This document shows, piece after piece, positions 22,789-35,133 of a stretch of DNA of 64,000 bases. How positions within the stretch are numbered: position 1 is the stretch's first letter; each line of letters starts with the position of its first letter. This DNA is from Nyssa sinensis (Eukaryota > Streptophyta > Magnoliopsida > Cornales > Nyssaceae). The notes beneath the pieces are model-generated. The model saw only the letters and a program-made list of their open reading frames with translations, was not told the DNA's origin and did no database searches. The DNA lies in assembly GCA_008638375.1 (NCBI GenBank), contig CM018052.1:11279006-11343005 (forward strand), written 5' to 3'. The position numbers were made by a program, and so were the translations under genes.

Positions 22789-25439
22789 TGTCACGCCCCA
22801 AATTTCCTCGAACCCGGGGGTGAGCGATATAAAACAAGAAAGGTAAATAAATGACAATTTAAAGGATTTAACTAGATAAACACCTGTTCTCATCAACACA
22901 TAAAATGTAAAGTACAATTAAGAAACAAATTGTTAATGTCATTGTGGGCTTATGCCCTTACATCTCAAAATATGCTCCCAAGGGTCAAATGCACTTATAG
23001 GTCCCCTTCCCTTCCTTTTGTCTAAAGTTCCTCAAATCTCAAGTAGCAGGGGCGTCATCTGTAATATGTTATCCCATGAATGGGTCAGCACAACTGCCGA
23101 TACAATATAATGCTAATGCAAGAAACAAAATTAAGGCGTGGCATGTGCAAGTGTATATTTATCTCTACATGTCATCCGATATCATTAATGCAGTACATGA
23201 ACAATATGGATGACGCACCCATGCAAATTCCATGCTACACCCATGTCTCACTTTACGGTCTTTCGCCGTTGACATGAGTACCACCTGTATGTCTCACTTT
23301 ACGGTCCGTCCCCATTGGCATGAGTACCAATGGCCGATTTTGGGTTTTTCACCACAGGATCTACATCCTCATAATGCACAGCACCAAGTGCTCAACCCAC
23401 ACTATGTTCCAAGGAATACATTATGCCAATATGCTCTGATTCCATCATGCCATAATGTAATCTTAATGAAGCATCTTATCCACACATAAAGAATGCTTTA
23501 GACAATGTGTTACACAATAACATTCCAATCACAAAATTCCTTTATCAAGGGTACATGTCATACATAGTCCATTTAAACACATGCTTTAAGTTACATATTT
23601 CATAATCTCAACAATTCTCGAAGAATATAAATCACACATTGTGCTAACACATGGAATATACATATAGCCATGATCCACATCCATCACTTAACCAAACTTT
23701 CAAAACAAGATAACAAAAAAACACATAAGCACATAAACAATCAAACAAATATGTGAATCATTAAGTCAACATGGCAATTACTCCTAAACTTAATCCTATT
23801 TCTTACTTAGCAAAATATCATACCTGATGGGTTTGTCTCAACCCTAAGAAGTCATGCTCGCAATGTAACTGAACTAACAATGAGAATGTAGAAGGTCAGA
23901 CCACTTTCTCCTTACCTTTCGGTGTCCCTAAAATCATAAAATGTAACTTAGTTTATTGCCACTTGCATTATGTTATTCATCAAATTTTATGTCTTTATTT
24001 CATGAGTTTCTATTTTGCTAAAATAGACTCTACCATTGAGTCTGGAACATCGAAGAAAGTCGGTTTAGACTTTCGCGGAATTTAATTTAGATATTCGGGC
24101 TAAAAGGGTAAAATGGTCATTTTATACTTTTAATGGTTCTTACTTCCTGAGACCTCTTTTCGCAAATCGGACTTCACAGTTGAGTTCGAAATGCTCGAAA
24201 TAATAAAAATTCACTATTTGTTTATTTTAATCGGAGTTCGTTTGACCACTTTTTGACTCAGTGGCATTTTAGTAATTTTCTTTTATTTTTAATTAATTAA
24301 TTAAATTGATAATTAATTAATATTTTCTTCGGGGGTCAAACTATAATTTTTAAAAGTTCTGGGGGGTCAAATTTGGATTTATCAAAGTTCTGGGGTTAAA
24401 TTAAAATTTCAAAATTTCCAATCCCAAGTCCGAATAGCTAAACAGTGGCTAAGTCCCAAAACAGGGATAAGATATCCCTGTCCTTAATTTAATTCCAATT
24501 TTAATTTACTTAACCTGTAGCCAAACACCCCCAATCCCATTTTAAACTTATAACATGTGGCTGACACATGTGGGTGGGTCGGATCTAACCCAACCCGACT
24601 CGACCCGACCCGAACCGAACCCAAGACCTGAACACCCCCCTTCTTCCCCGACTTTTCGGTAGGGTTCCGGCGAGTCTCCGGTCACCCTCTTCGGCGATGG
24701 TGGCCGAAAACTACAAAAATCAGCTTTTTGAACTTCATTTTCTTGGTGTTTTTGAAGTTGTTTTTTATCCTAAATCATCCTAAAATGTTTTTAAAGCATT
24801 TTAATACTGTTTTGAATCCTCCTAACATAATGAAACAGTCCCATTTTTCCCCCTCTCAGTTTTTCGGCGACCTTTACTTCCCGTTATTTTCTTAACAGTT
24901 CTTGACCTAATCTTATCCTAATAGTTTTCTGAACTTCATAGGAGTAATCCTACCTTGTTTTAATCAAGTGTTAAAGCACAAAACTCCCAAACCTGATTAT
25001 CCCTCTCTACCTGCAACTCCATTTTTCTCCCTCGTTCTAGGACCATTTTAGTTCATTCTTTTTACATTTAACTCTATTTTACATGCTCTGCAAGGCTTTA
25101 CCATTTAAACAAATCATCATGCTCAAAAATTGAAAAGTAGAATTGAACCTAGGCATACCTATTTTCTGGGTTTCACCTTGTTATAGCTTCTCCCCTCTTC
25201 GTTTCTCCTCTTGGTTCATTCTCTGAGTTCCTCCCAATGCCCACACCTTTTCCCACTTCGTCCTTTCTTCTTTGTTTTCTCCCTACCCAATGTATACATA
25301 CATATATACACATCAACACTCAGCCGCCCAGTCCAATCTCTCATTTCCTCTCGGTTCCCACACCCCTTTTAGCTTTCTCTCTTGTCCCATGCAGCTTTGC
25401 ATTAAATGCATTGCTTGCATTGTTGGTTTTTCCATATTT

Positions 25440-25475
<36 letters not shown>

Positions 25476-25759
25476 TACACACACACACATACGGTCAACC
25501 TTCACACACACACACACAACCGCACATAGTAGTACACACACACCCCTATTTGCACACACACACCCAGGCTGTCTTGCACATTGTATAAATACATTTATTT
25601 AAACACATGTATATATATACACACATAACATATAACATCACACACATATATATGTATCCATACACAATACACTATTCATATACATCTCATACAAACACCC
25701 ATTTTCATTTTTTTTAAAAAAATATTTATTCCAAAAAAAAAAAATTTTGGGTCTTTATA
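22789..25759 (-). repeat. Chromovirus 3' LTR (2971 bp)
   Basis: Plus-strand ends are TGTCACGCCCC and GGGTCTTTATA; in element orientation it begins TATAAAGACCC, a G-to-A change from TGTAAAGACCC in the other LTR. It carries a (TA)n tract at 25443-25470 and CA-rich repeats to 25640. The shared LTR module occurs reversed at about 24020-24200, and a GC-rich patch at 24590-24710. Open frames at 23080-23489 and 25237-25602 are LTR sequence, not genes. Confidence 0.9.
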
Positions 25760-25927
25760 TCCTTCCTTCCTTAAAGAAATTTTGTCCCGGGATTTAGAAA
25801 AAATACAGCAATGAACAAACAACTCGGGATACCTAGCACGGACTTCAACCTCACGTTCCCAAGTAGCCTCTTCGACCCCATGATGGTTCCAACGAACCTT
25901 GACCAAAGGGATGGTCCTGCCTCGCAA
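25676..25927 (-). pseudogene. Chromodomain at the C-terminus of chromovirus integrase
   Basis: RGRTIPLVKVRWNHHGVEEA is followed by TWEREVEVRARYPELF, the expected chromodomain core with V.W..H..EEATWE. In chromoviruses this module tethers integrase to modified histone tails and steers insertion. It is in the same frame as the upstream integrase. The element's purine tract (AAGGAAGGAAGGA on the minus strand, about 25760-25772) overlaps the region just beyond its end at 25760-25790. Confidence 0.85.
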
Positions 25928-27142
25928 AACCTAGTCCCTCGAGTCCAATATCTCTATGGGTCTCTAATCATAAGAAGTGTCGCCCTCTAACTGAAGGTCT
26001 ACCCAATCTAGTACATGTGAGGGGTCGGGCTCGTACTTCTTTAACATCGACACATGGAAAACGTCGTGAACCCTAGATAATTGTGGCGGTAATGTTAGCT
26101 TATATGCCACCTCACCCACTTTCCCAAGGATCTCAAATGGGCTTATAAACTGCAGCGATAGCTTCCCACTGCGCCCAAATCTCCTCAATCCTCGCCGTGG
26201 GGCTACCTTGAGGAACACATGTCCTCTAACATCAAATGATAGAAGTCGTTGCCTCTTGTCTGCATAGCTCTTCTAGCGTCTCTGTGCTGTTGAGAGTCAC
26301 TGCCGGATCACCTGTATCTTCTCCGTGGTCTCACAGACTAAGTCGGGCCCCAAAATAGCTGCCTCCCCCACCTCAGTCCAACACACCAATAAACGACACG
26401 GCCTACTATACAATGCCTCGAATGGTGCCATCTCAATACTGGACTGATAGCTATTGTTGTAGGCAAACTCTATCAAAGCAAAGTGATCCTCCCAGCTACC
26501 TCTGAAGTCCATAACACAGGCCCTAAGCATGTCCTCTAGGATCTGAATTGTACGCTCTGACTGACCGTCATTTTGAGAGTGAAAGGCAGTACTAAACTGT
26601 AGCTGAATCCCTAAGGCTGTCTAAAGACTCTACCAAAATCGTGCAGTGAAACATGGGTCTCTGTCTGAAACAATGGATACGGGAACCCCATGTAGTCATA
26701 CTATCTTTCGGATATACAACCTGCTAAGGACATCCGATGAATCGGACACTCTAATCGGTAAGAAATGGGCGGACTTCATCAACCTGTCCACAATAACCCA
26801 AACTGCATCGTGACCTCTAGGTGACTTCGGAAGGCCCATCACAAAATCCATGGTAACATGCTCCTACTTCTACTCGGCTACAAGCAACGGCTGTAACAAA
26901 CGCCCAGGCCTCTAGTGCTCAGCCTTTACTTGCTGGCACGTGAGACATCTAGACACAAACTGCACCACATCTGCCTTTATCCCAGTCCACCAATATTGAC
27001 GGCGTAGATCATGATATATCTTAGTGCCCCTTGGGTGCACTACTAGGCGTGAATGATGGAAATCTCTAAGGACATTAGTCTTAAGAGACTCGGGAACAAA
27101 AACTCTACCTATATATCTCAAGCCAAGGTTAGAATGGACTGT
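25928..27142 (-). pseudogene. Chromovirus integrase
   Basis: On the minus strand: zinc finger HHSRLVVHPRGTKIYHDL then CLTCQQVKAEH (HHCC), then the catalytic core with MDFVMGLPKSPRGHDAVWVI, and the C-terminal part EFAYNNSYQSSIEMAPFEAL YSR. Next come the GPY/F-type region with GKLSLQFISPFEILGKVGEV and HDVFHVSMLKKYEPDPSHVL. Several in-frame stops interrupt it (for example between QQVKAEH and RPGRLLQPL). Integrase inserts the cDNA copy into the host chromosome; here it is inactive. Confidence 0.85.
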
Positions 27143-27887
27143 CTACCCCTCAAATCCCTCAGGACTAGCAACTCGCACTCTAATCTGCTCTGTCTCTGTG
27201 TCTTGTAGCTGTGCCTCAATAACCCTACTCAATAGCGAAGGCTGTGCACACACACTGAACAGTGTGGCATGCCCCTCAGACTCGGCAAACTCTAAGTTAA
27301 ACTCTCCAATGTCCCCCATCATTTCCCACTCTCTAACAGCAATGCTAGCTACAGTGCTCCTCGGCCTCCTACTAAGTGCATCTGCTACGACATTGGCCTT
27401 CCTAGGGTGGTACTGAAGGTCAAACTCATAGTCCTCCATGTATTCCATCCATCTTCTCTGCCGAAGGTTTAAGTCCTTCTGTGTGAAAATGTATCTAAGG
27501 CTCTTGTGATCTGAGAACACCTCGAACCTCACCCCATATAAGTAGTGTCGCCAACTCTTAAGTGCAAAGATGACGGCAGCTAACTCTAAATCATGCGTGG
27601 GGTAGTTCTTCTCATAGCTCTTCGACTGGCGAGAACCATAGGCTACCACTCTACCCTCATGCATCAACACACAACCTAATCCCTCTCGTGAGGCATCACA
27701 GTAAATGGTATAACCCAAACCTCCCTCAAGGATGATCAAGACGAGTGCTGAAGTCAGCTTCCTCTTCAGCTCCTGGAATGACTGCTCACAGTCATCTGTC
27801 CACTCGAATCTAATGCCCTTGTGCGTCAGACGAGTTATTGGCGCGGCAAGACGAGAAAATCCCTCCACAAACCGACGATAGTATCAG
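27143..27887 (-). pseudogene. Chromovirus RT C-terminal end and RNase H
   Basis: The longest intact block of the element's pol: [20 protein letters not shown], then RNase H with [36 protein letters not shown] and [18 protein letters not shown]. The catalytic residues D, E and D are visible. RNase H degrades the RNA strand of the RNA-DNA hybrid. A one-base deletion near 27883-27886 puts it out of frame with the RT upstream (LGLAD versus the expected LGLAGYYRRF). Confidence 0.85.
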
Positions 27888-28488
27888 CCAACCCCAAGAA
27901 ACTCCGAATCTCAAATACGTTCTTCGGCCTCTTCCAACTCATAACAGAGTTAATCTTAGAAGGATCTACAGATACTCCACTCCCTGACACCACATGGCCC
28001 AAAAACTGTACCTCCTGAAGCCAGAACTCACACTTTGAGAACTTAGCAAATAAACGGTGCTCCCTCAAAATCTGTAACATAGTTCGTAGGTGAAAGGCAT
28101 GTTCATCCTCAGAAAGTGAGTAGATCAAAATATCATCAACAAACACCACGACGAACTAATCTATATACTAACCAAAAATACGGTGCATCAAGTCCATGAA
28201 TGTCGCTAGGGCATTCGTCACACCGAATGGCATAACTACAAACTCGTAATGGCCATAGTGAGTGCGAAAGGCTGTCTTCGCTATATCCTCCTCCCGTACC
28301 CTCAACTGATGATACCCAGATCCAAGATCAATCTTCGAGAAGCATCTCGAACTTCTAAGCTGATCAAACAAGTAATCTATCCTCGGCAACGGGTACTTGT
28401 TCTTGATAGTAACCCAGTTCAGCCTCTTATAGTCCACACGCAAACGCAATGTCCCATCCTTCTTCTTCGCAAATAGTGTCGAAACACC
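27888..28488 (-). pseudogene. Chromovirus reverse transcriptase core
   Basis: Blocks in order: [70 protein letters not shown], then the catalytic FVDDILIYS, and [17 protein letters not shown]. In-frame stops lie at 28486-28488, 28165-28167 and within the few codons before FVDD. The catalytic aspartates are kept. It copies genomic RNA into DNA within the particle; broken here. Confidence 0.9.
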
Positions 28489-29442
28489 TCACGGAGAAGT
28501 ACTAGGACGGATAAACCCCTTACCCTGCAAGTCAGTCAACTGCTTCTTCAGCTCTCTCAGCTCAGCTGGAGCCATGTGGTAAGGTGGGATAGAAATGGGT
28601 ACAGTGCCGGGGATGAGCTCTATCGTGAACTCTATCTCCCGTCTCGGCGGTAGGTTAGTCAAGTCGTCCGGGAAGACATCAGGAAACTCATCCACTATTG
28701 GTGGTAACATACCCTCTGTAGTCCCACTATCCCCTACAACCAAGCTAGCCAACATATAACTGTGACCTCCCCAACTCCTGGAGTTGCACAACGGTGGAAC
28801 CAAGAAATCCCCCCAATCCCCTGTGAAATAAAAACTATCTCCCGCAGGAGTGCATACTGTCACCCTCCCTCTATAACAATCTATACTCGTCCGGTAAGTA
28901 AACAACCAATCCATCCCCAAAATAACATCAAAGCCAGTCATGTCAAGCAAAATGAAATCAAAGTAAAGGGTGCGATTAGCTATCTCTAGTAAGCAATCTC
29001 TACAGATCCTCGTCAATATCACACTACCCCCAACTGGTGTATCAACATGCAACGGTGGGTCCAACCAATCTATATCCAACCCCAATGACATGGCAAGCAT
29101 AGTAGATATGAATGAATGCGATGCACTTGAGTCTATCAATACACTGGCCCATGAACTGAACACAAGGAATGTACCTCGAACCACTGATGGTCTAGAAGTA
29201 GAGGCCTCTAGTGTGGCTACTGCATAGACATGGCCCTGGGTAGTCTGGCCCTGCTTGCCTCCCCTTCTATGTCCCTGTTGTCTTCCTCCCCTCGACCCGA
29301 GGGCTCTAACACTCAGTGCAAAGGGTGCGGGCGGGTCGTATGGCACTGGAGGTCTGTGACCTAGCTGAGGCTGTGACAGGGGCACCTAGGTAGTCTGATA
29401 GTATTGTGGCCTCTGTGAGCTTTGTGAGGTTTATCCCTGAGG
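28489..29442 (-). pseudogene. Chromovirus protease and RT entry region
   Basis: An open block of 298 codons. The aspartic protease motif reads VLIDSSASHSFIS, keeping the catalytic Asp but with Ser where family members usually have Gly (D-S/T-G-A). The second half has FDVILGMDWL, the ILGMDWL motif typical after the protease, and ends with ELKKQLTDLQGKGFIRPSTS, the entry to RT. It would cut the polyprotein into its parts. Confidence 0.85.
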
Positions 29443-30699
29443 ACAGTTGGCCCTAACATGGCCTATCTGGTGGCAAGTGTAGCAATTCTGTGGAGCTCTT
29501 CAGGCCTGACTTTGTGTTGGCGGTGGAAACGACCCTTGACTAGATCCGGGTCCCTGTCCCAAGCTGGGGTCCCTCAAAGGGCAAGTGGCCCTCTTGTGGC
29601 CAGGCTGTCTATATAGGTAACACGAAGAAGGTCCCTGTGATCGTCCCTGTGATCCCCCTCCTCTAGAAATGGCTAGCAAAACAGGTCGGGGGGCTAATGA
29701 CTGGAGGGTTCCTTGTGGTGTCTGTGTAAAAGAAGAAAGAGCTCGAGACCTCTTCGACGGTCTCCCCTTAGTAAAAGTTAAGGTGGGCATATGGATCTGT
29801 GCTGGGTGTGTCCTGCTCTGGGCACGGGACTCTCTAATCCCTCTAAGATCGGCCAACTCTCTCTCAACCTTGGTAGCCCTGATCACTGCCTCCTCATAGG
29901 TCTCCATGATATGGCCTGCCAGCTTCTCTCTGATAAAGGTCTTTAACCCCTTGACAAAATAAAAGATCCTCAGCTGCTCATCCTTAACGATATGTGGGGC
30001 AAACCTCCCCAATGTAATGAAACGAGACTCGTACTGGGTCACTGTCATGTCCCTCTAGAGAAGCGTCCCAAACTCCTCCCTAAATCCAACCCTGGCAATC
30101 TCCGGGAAATAGCGGTCATTGAACATGGCCACAAAAGCGTTCCATCCCTCGTTGAATCTGTCTATTCGGTCTGCTGCCACCTCCCACAACTGACTGGCCA
30201 AATTCGTGAACTAAAAGATGGCACATCTAATCCTCAAATGTGGCTCAACTATACCCTGTGAATCCAGAATCCTGGTGATTTGTCTTAGCCACTCCTCCAC
30301 GACTAATGGATCAGGCTGTTCGACAAAAGTGGGAGGTCTCATCCTCTAGAACACCTTCATCACGAAGGTATCCCGCGTCTCTCCGCCTGTAGGCCTCACC
30401 ACATGAATAGCACGGAGGTACTCCTATAAGATGGCTGCCATGTCTCTGGCGCCAACAGTCTGCTCCACCTCCTCTACTGGGGCTGGGGCTGGAGCAGGTG
30501 CTGGAATAGGAGCAAGAGCAGGGGCAATAGTCTCCTCAACTATGCTGTGGGCAGGTGCATCAGCTGGGGCAACAACCTCCTCTGCTATGCCAGGGGGAGG
30601 AGCAGCAGCTCTGGGTCTGCTGTGTTGGGGCTGGGCAGCAGCCCTAGCTCTACCCCGTCTAGGTGGCTCAGCTCTCGCAGGAGCTCCTCTCGGAGGCAT
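29443..30699 (-). pseudogene. gag: Chromovirus Gag
   Basis: Begins MPPRGAPARAEPPRRGRARA, a basic, proline-rich N-terminus, then an acidic-alanine stretch (PIPAPAPAPAPVEEVEQ). The gag core includes RMRPPTFVEQPDPLVVEEWL, then ITRILDSQGI, then TVTQYESRFITLGRFAP. Two zinc knuckles follow: a degenerate one (CYLYRQPGHKRATC, second Cys is Tyr) and an intact one, CYTCHQIGHVRANC, at 29443-29484. Stops occur at 30424-30426 (CAG-to-TAG type), before TVTQY, and at 29500-29502. The frame is continuous with protease and RT, as usual for single-ORF chromoviruses. Confidence 0.85.
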
Positions 30700-31042
30700 G
30701 TCTACAAATCCAAGGAAAGAAAGAATTTAATACCCCTTTTTACATCTAAACATAAGCATTTCAATTTAAAATCCTAATCATGTTCTTATCAGCAATTTAC
30801 ACTTCTCAGGTAGTACGTATAGCATGTAATAATATACACTTAACAAATTTTCACACATCATGCATCTTAATATAGCATCATTTAACACATAATCACAACA
30901 AGTCTTGCTTCACGTATAGATAATCACATAACATATAAGATCCTATCGCATACTACCGACATTCCACACTAAGTTTCACTCTTTCCTCTAAGGTCTCATG
31001 GTGTTCAACAACACCCCACAGTCTCTAGGTATTCGAACCTAT

Positions 31043-31054
31043 GCTCTGATACCA
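31043..31054 (-). promoter_or_regulatory. Chromovirus primer binding site
   Basis: TGGTATCAGAGC on the minus strand, 3 bp inside the 5' LTR end at 31058. It is a perfect match to the initiator tRNA-Met type site. Confidence 0.95.
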
Positions 31055-31057
31055 CGT

Positions 31058-34012
31058 TGTCACACCCTGAATTTTCTCGAACCCGGGGGTGAGTGATATA
31101 AAACAAGAAAGGTAAATAAATGACAATTTAAAAGATTTAATTAGATAGACATCTGTTCTCATCAACACATAAAATGTAAAGTACAATTAAGAAAAAAATT
31201 ATTTATGTCATTGTGGGCTTATGCCCTTACATCTCAAAATATGCTCCCAAGAGTCAAATGCACTTATAGGTCCTCTTCCCTTCCTTTCGTCTAAACTTCC
31301 TTAAATCTCAAGTAGTAGGGGAGTCATCTGTAATATGTTATCCCACGAATGGGTCAGCTTAACTACTGGTAAATATAATGCTAATGCAAGAAACAAAATT
31401 AAGGCGTGGCATGTGCAAGTGCACATTTATCTCTACATGTCATCCGATATCATTAATGCAGTACATGAACAATATGCATGACGCACCCATGCAAATTCCA
31501 TGCCACACCCATGTCTCACTTTATAGTCCTTCCTCGCTGGCATGAGTACCACCTATATGTCTTACTTTACGGTCTGTCCCTGCTGGTATGAGTACCAATG
31601 GCCGATTTTGGGTTTTTCACCACAGGATCTACACTCTCATAATGCACATCACCAAGTGCTCAACCCACACTATGTTCCAAGGAATCACACTATGCCTATA
31701 TGCTCTGATTCCACCATGCCATAATGTAATCTTAATGAAGCATCTTATCCACACATGAAGCATGCTTTAGACAATGTGTTACACAATAACATTCCAATCA
31801 CAAAATCCTTTTATCAAGGGTACATGCCATACATAATCCATTTAAACACATGCTTTAAGTTACATATTTCATAATCTTAACAATTCTCGAAGAATATAAA
31901 TCACACATTGTGCTAACACATGGAATATACATATAGCCATGATCCACATCCATCACTTAACCAAACTTTTAAAAAAAGATAACAAAAAAACACATAAGCA
32001 CATAAACAATCAAACAAATATGTGAATCATTAAGTCAACATGGCAATTACTCATAACTTAATCCTATTTCTTACTTAACAAAATATCATACCTGATGGGT
32101 TTGTCTCAACCCTAAGAAGTCGTGCTCGTAATGTAACTGAACTAACATCGAGAATGTAGAAGGTCAGACCACTTTCTCCTTGCCTTTCGGTGTCCCTAAA
32201 ATCATAAAATGTAACTCAGTTTATTGCCACTTGCATTATGTTATTCATCAAATTTTATGTCTTTATTTCATGAGTTTCTATTTTGCTAAAATAGACTCTA
32301 CCATTGAGTCTGGAACATCAAAGAAAATCGGTTTAGGCTTTCGCGGAATTTAATTTAGATATTTGGGGCTAAAAGGGTAAAATGGTCATTTTATACTTTT
32401 AATGGTTCTTACTTCTCGAGACCTCTTTTCACAAATTGGACTTCACGGTTGAGTCCGAAATGCTCGAAATAATAAAAATTTACTATTTTTTACTTTAATC
32501 GGAGTTCGTTTGACCGCTTTTTGACTCAGTGGCATTTTAGTAATTTTTTTTTATTTTTAATTAATTAATTAATATTTTATTCATGGGTCAAACTATAATT
32601 TTTAAAAGTTCTGGGGGGTCAAATTTGGATTTCTCAAAGTTCTGGGGTTAAAACAAAATTTCAAAATTTCCTATCCCAAGTCCGAATAGCCAAATAGTGG
32701 CTAAGTCCCAAAACATGGATAAGATATCCCTGTCCTTAATTTAATTCCAATTTTAATTTACTAAACCTGTAGCCAAACACCCTCAATCCCATTTTAAACT
32801 TATAACATGCGGCTGACACGTGTGGGTGGGTCGGATCTAACCCAACCCGAACTGATCCGAACCCAAGACCCGAACAGCCCCCCTTCTTCCCCGACTTTTC
32901 GGTAGGGTTTCGGCAAGTCTCCGGTCACCCTCTCTGGCGACGGTGGCCAGAAACTACAAAAATAAGCTATTTGAACTTCATTTTCTTGGTGTTTTTGAAG
33001 CCATTTTTTATCCTGAATCATCCTAAAATGTTTTTAAAGCATTTTAATACTGTTTTGAGTCCTCCTAACATAATGAAACAGTCCCATTTTTCCCCCTCTC
33101 AATTTTTCGGCGACCTTTACTTCCCCTTATTTTCTTAACAGTTCTTGACCCAATCTTATCCTAATAGTTTTCTAAACTTCATAGGAGTAATCCCTCCTTG
33201 TTTTAATCAAGTGTTAAAGTACAAAACTCCCAAACCCGATTATCCCTCTCTACCTGCAACTCCACTTTTCTCCCTCGTTCTAGGACCATTTTAGTTAATT
33301 CTTTTTGCATTTAACTCTATTTTACATGCTCTACAAGGCCTTACCATTTAAATAAATCATCATGCTCAAAAATTGAAAAACAGAATTGAACCTGGGCATA
33401 CCTATTTTCTGGGTTTCACCTTATTGCAGTTTCTCTCTTCTTCTTTTCTCTTCTTGGTTCACTCTCTGAGTTCCTCCCAATGCCCACACCTTTTCCCACT
33501 TGGTCCTTTCTTCTCTGTTTTCTCCCTGCTCAACGTATACATACATATATACACATCAACACTCAGCCGCCCAGTCCAATCTCTCATTTCCTCTCGGTTC
33601 CCATACCCCTTTCAGCTTTCTTTCTTGTCCCATGCAGCAATGCAGTTTTGCATTAAATGAATTGCTTGCATTGTTGGTTTTTTCACATTATATATATATA
33701 TATATATATATATTATATTACACACACACCCATACGGTCAGCCTTTACACACACACACACAGAGCCGCACATAATAGTACACGCACACTCCTATTTGCAC
33801 ATACACACCCAGGCTATCTTGCACATTGTATATATATATTTATTTAAACACACGTATATATATATATATATATACACATAACATATAACATCACACACAT
33901 ATATGTATCCATACACAATACACTATTCATATACATCTCATACATACACCCATTTTCATTTTAAAAAAATATATATATTTATTCTAAAAAAAAAAAAATT
34001 CGGGTCTTTACA
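31058..34012 (-). repeat. Chromovirus 5' LTR (2955 bp)
   Basis: Plus-strand ends TGTCACACCC and GGGTCTTTACA. It is collinear with 22789-25759, including (TA)n at 33691-33713, CA-rich repeats to 33890 and the reversed module at 32285-32475. In element orientation it begins TGTAAAGACCC, the promoter side. Open frames at 31542-31724, 32800-33021 and 33373-33881 are low-complexity LTR sequence. Confidence 0.92.
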
Positions 34013-34017
34013 TTACT
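34013..34017 (+). repeat. Target site duplication TTACT, right copy
   Basis: Matches 22784-22788; the Tat pol reading resumes across the two copies. Confidence 0.95.
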
Positions 34018-35133
34018 CCTCCTCAAGGCTTTAAAGAACGGGAGGCACCGTTCCGTAGATTTAGAGACAAACCTATTCAATGTTGATATCCTTTCATTTA
34101 GTCATTGAATATCTTTCTTAATTTTGGGTGATTCTAGTTCAATCAGAGCATTGATCTGTGAGGCATCTGCCTCAATTCCTCTTTGGGAAACTAGAAAGCC
34201 CAAGAATGTTCCTTCTATGATCCCGAAAGTACATTTTAATGGATTAAGTTTCATTTTGTGTTTCTTCAGGATGTCGAACGTCTGGCTTAAGTGCTAGATG
34301 TGGTCACCTTTCTAAACACTTTTGACGAGCATATCGTCGATGTAGACTTCCATGGTATCCCCAATTTGGGGGCCAAACATTCTGTTTATAAGCCTCTAGT
34401 ACGTAGCTCTAGCGTTCTTTAAAATGAACGACATCATTTTATAACAATAGAGACCTCGTTCTGATATAAAGGTTATTTTCTTCTAGTCTGGAGGATACAT
34501 TTGAATTTTATTGCATCTAGAGTAAACATCCATGAAATGCATGAGTTCATGACCTGCCGTGGCATCAACAAGTTGATCAATTCTGGGAAGAGGAAAGCTG
34601 TCTTTAGTACAAGCTTTGTTAAGGTCCGTATAGTTAACACAGACCTTCTACTTGCCATTCTTCTTTTTTATAAGGACTGTATTGGCAAGCCATTTTGGGT
34701 AGAACACTTCTCTTATCATTTTAGCATTTAGTAACCTCTAAACCTCTTCATTAATGATATTGTGACGTTTTGGGGAAAATGTCCTCATTTTTTGTCTTAC
34801 TGAGGGATGATCTAGATCTATCATCAGCTTGTGAGAGACGAAATAAGGATCTATTCCCTCAATATCTCTAGTTTCCCAAGCAAATACAGAAAGGTTAGCC
34901 TTTAGGAATTTAATAATATCCTCTTGCTTAGAAGGAGACAGAGTTGAGCCAATGTGTACATATTTTCCTTCTTCTTCAGTGTTGATGAGTACTTTGATGG
35001 GCTCCTCTATTGGTTTGACTACACTGTCCCTTCCTTTAGGACTTAGTGATTCGTCAATCTCGGAAGGACATTCTTCTACCTCATAAAAGTTGGAAGATGA
35101 GAAACTTTCCCTTTCATGAGGCTATTATAATTG
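34018..35133 (-). pseudogene. pol: Tat reverse transcriptase (N-terminal and core part)
   Basis: The minus strand carries the RT of the Tat element, with the catalytic motif TMEVYIDDMLVKS (YIDD codons at 34333-34344). The block nearest the insertion reads RFVSKSTERCLPFFKAL, the usual RFISK-type motif after the RT core. The reading then continues at 22788. Frame breaks and stops are present throughout; the frame at 34501-34731 on the other strand is a shadow. Confidence 0.8.

Larger units (their letters stand above)
22789..34012 (-). mobile_element. Complete Ty3/gypsy chromovirus (Tekay/Del-like), 11.2 kb
   Basis: Both LTRs, the primer binding site, the purine tract, a single gag-pol frame and the 5-bp duplication TTACT are all present. 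Gene order on the minus strand is Gag, protease, RT, RNase H, integrase, chromodomain, which defines a chromovirus. The gag-pol frame is about 1675 codons with one single-base frameshift near 27885 and several stops, many of the kind CAG or CAA to TAG or TAA, so it is inactive. The LTR pair differs by several per cent by eye. It inserted into the RT region of the Tat element. Confidence 0.95.

Noticed and set aside
25237..25602. Frame of 121 codons with possible membrane segments
   Set aside because: Lies in the chromovirus LTR across (TA)n and (CA)n repeats; its counterpart at 33500-33847 is the other LTR.
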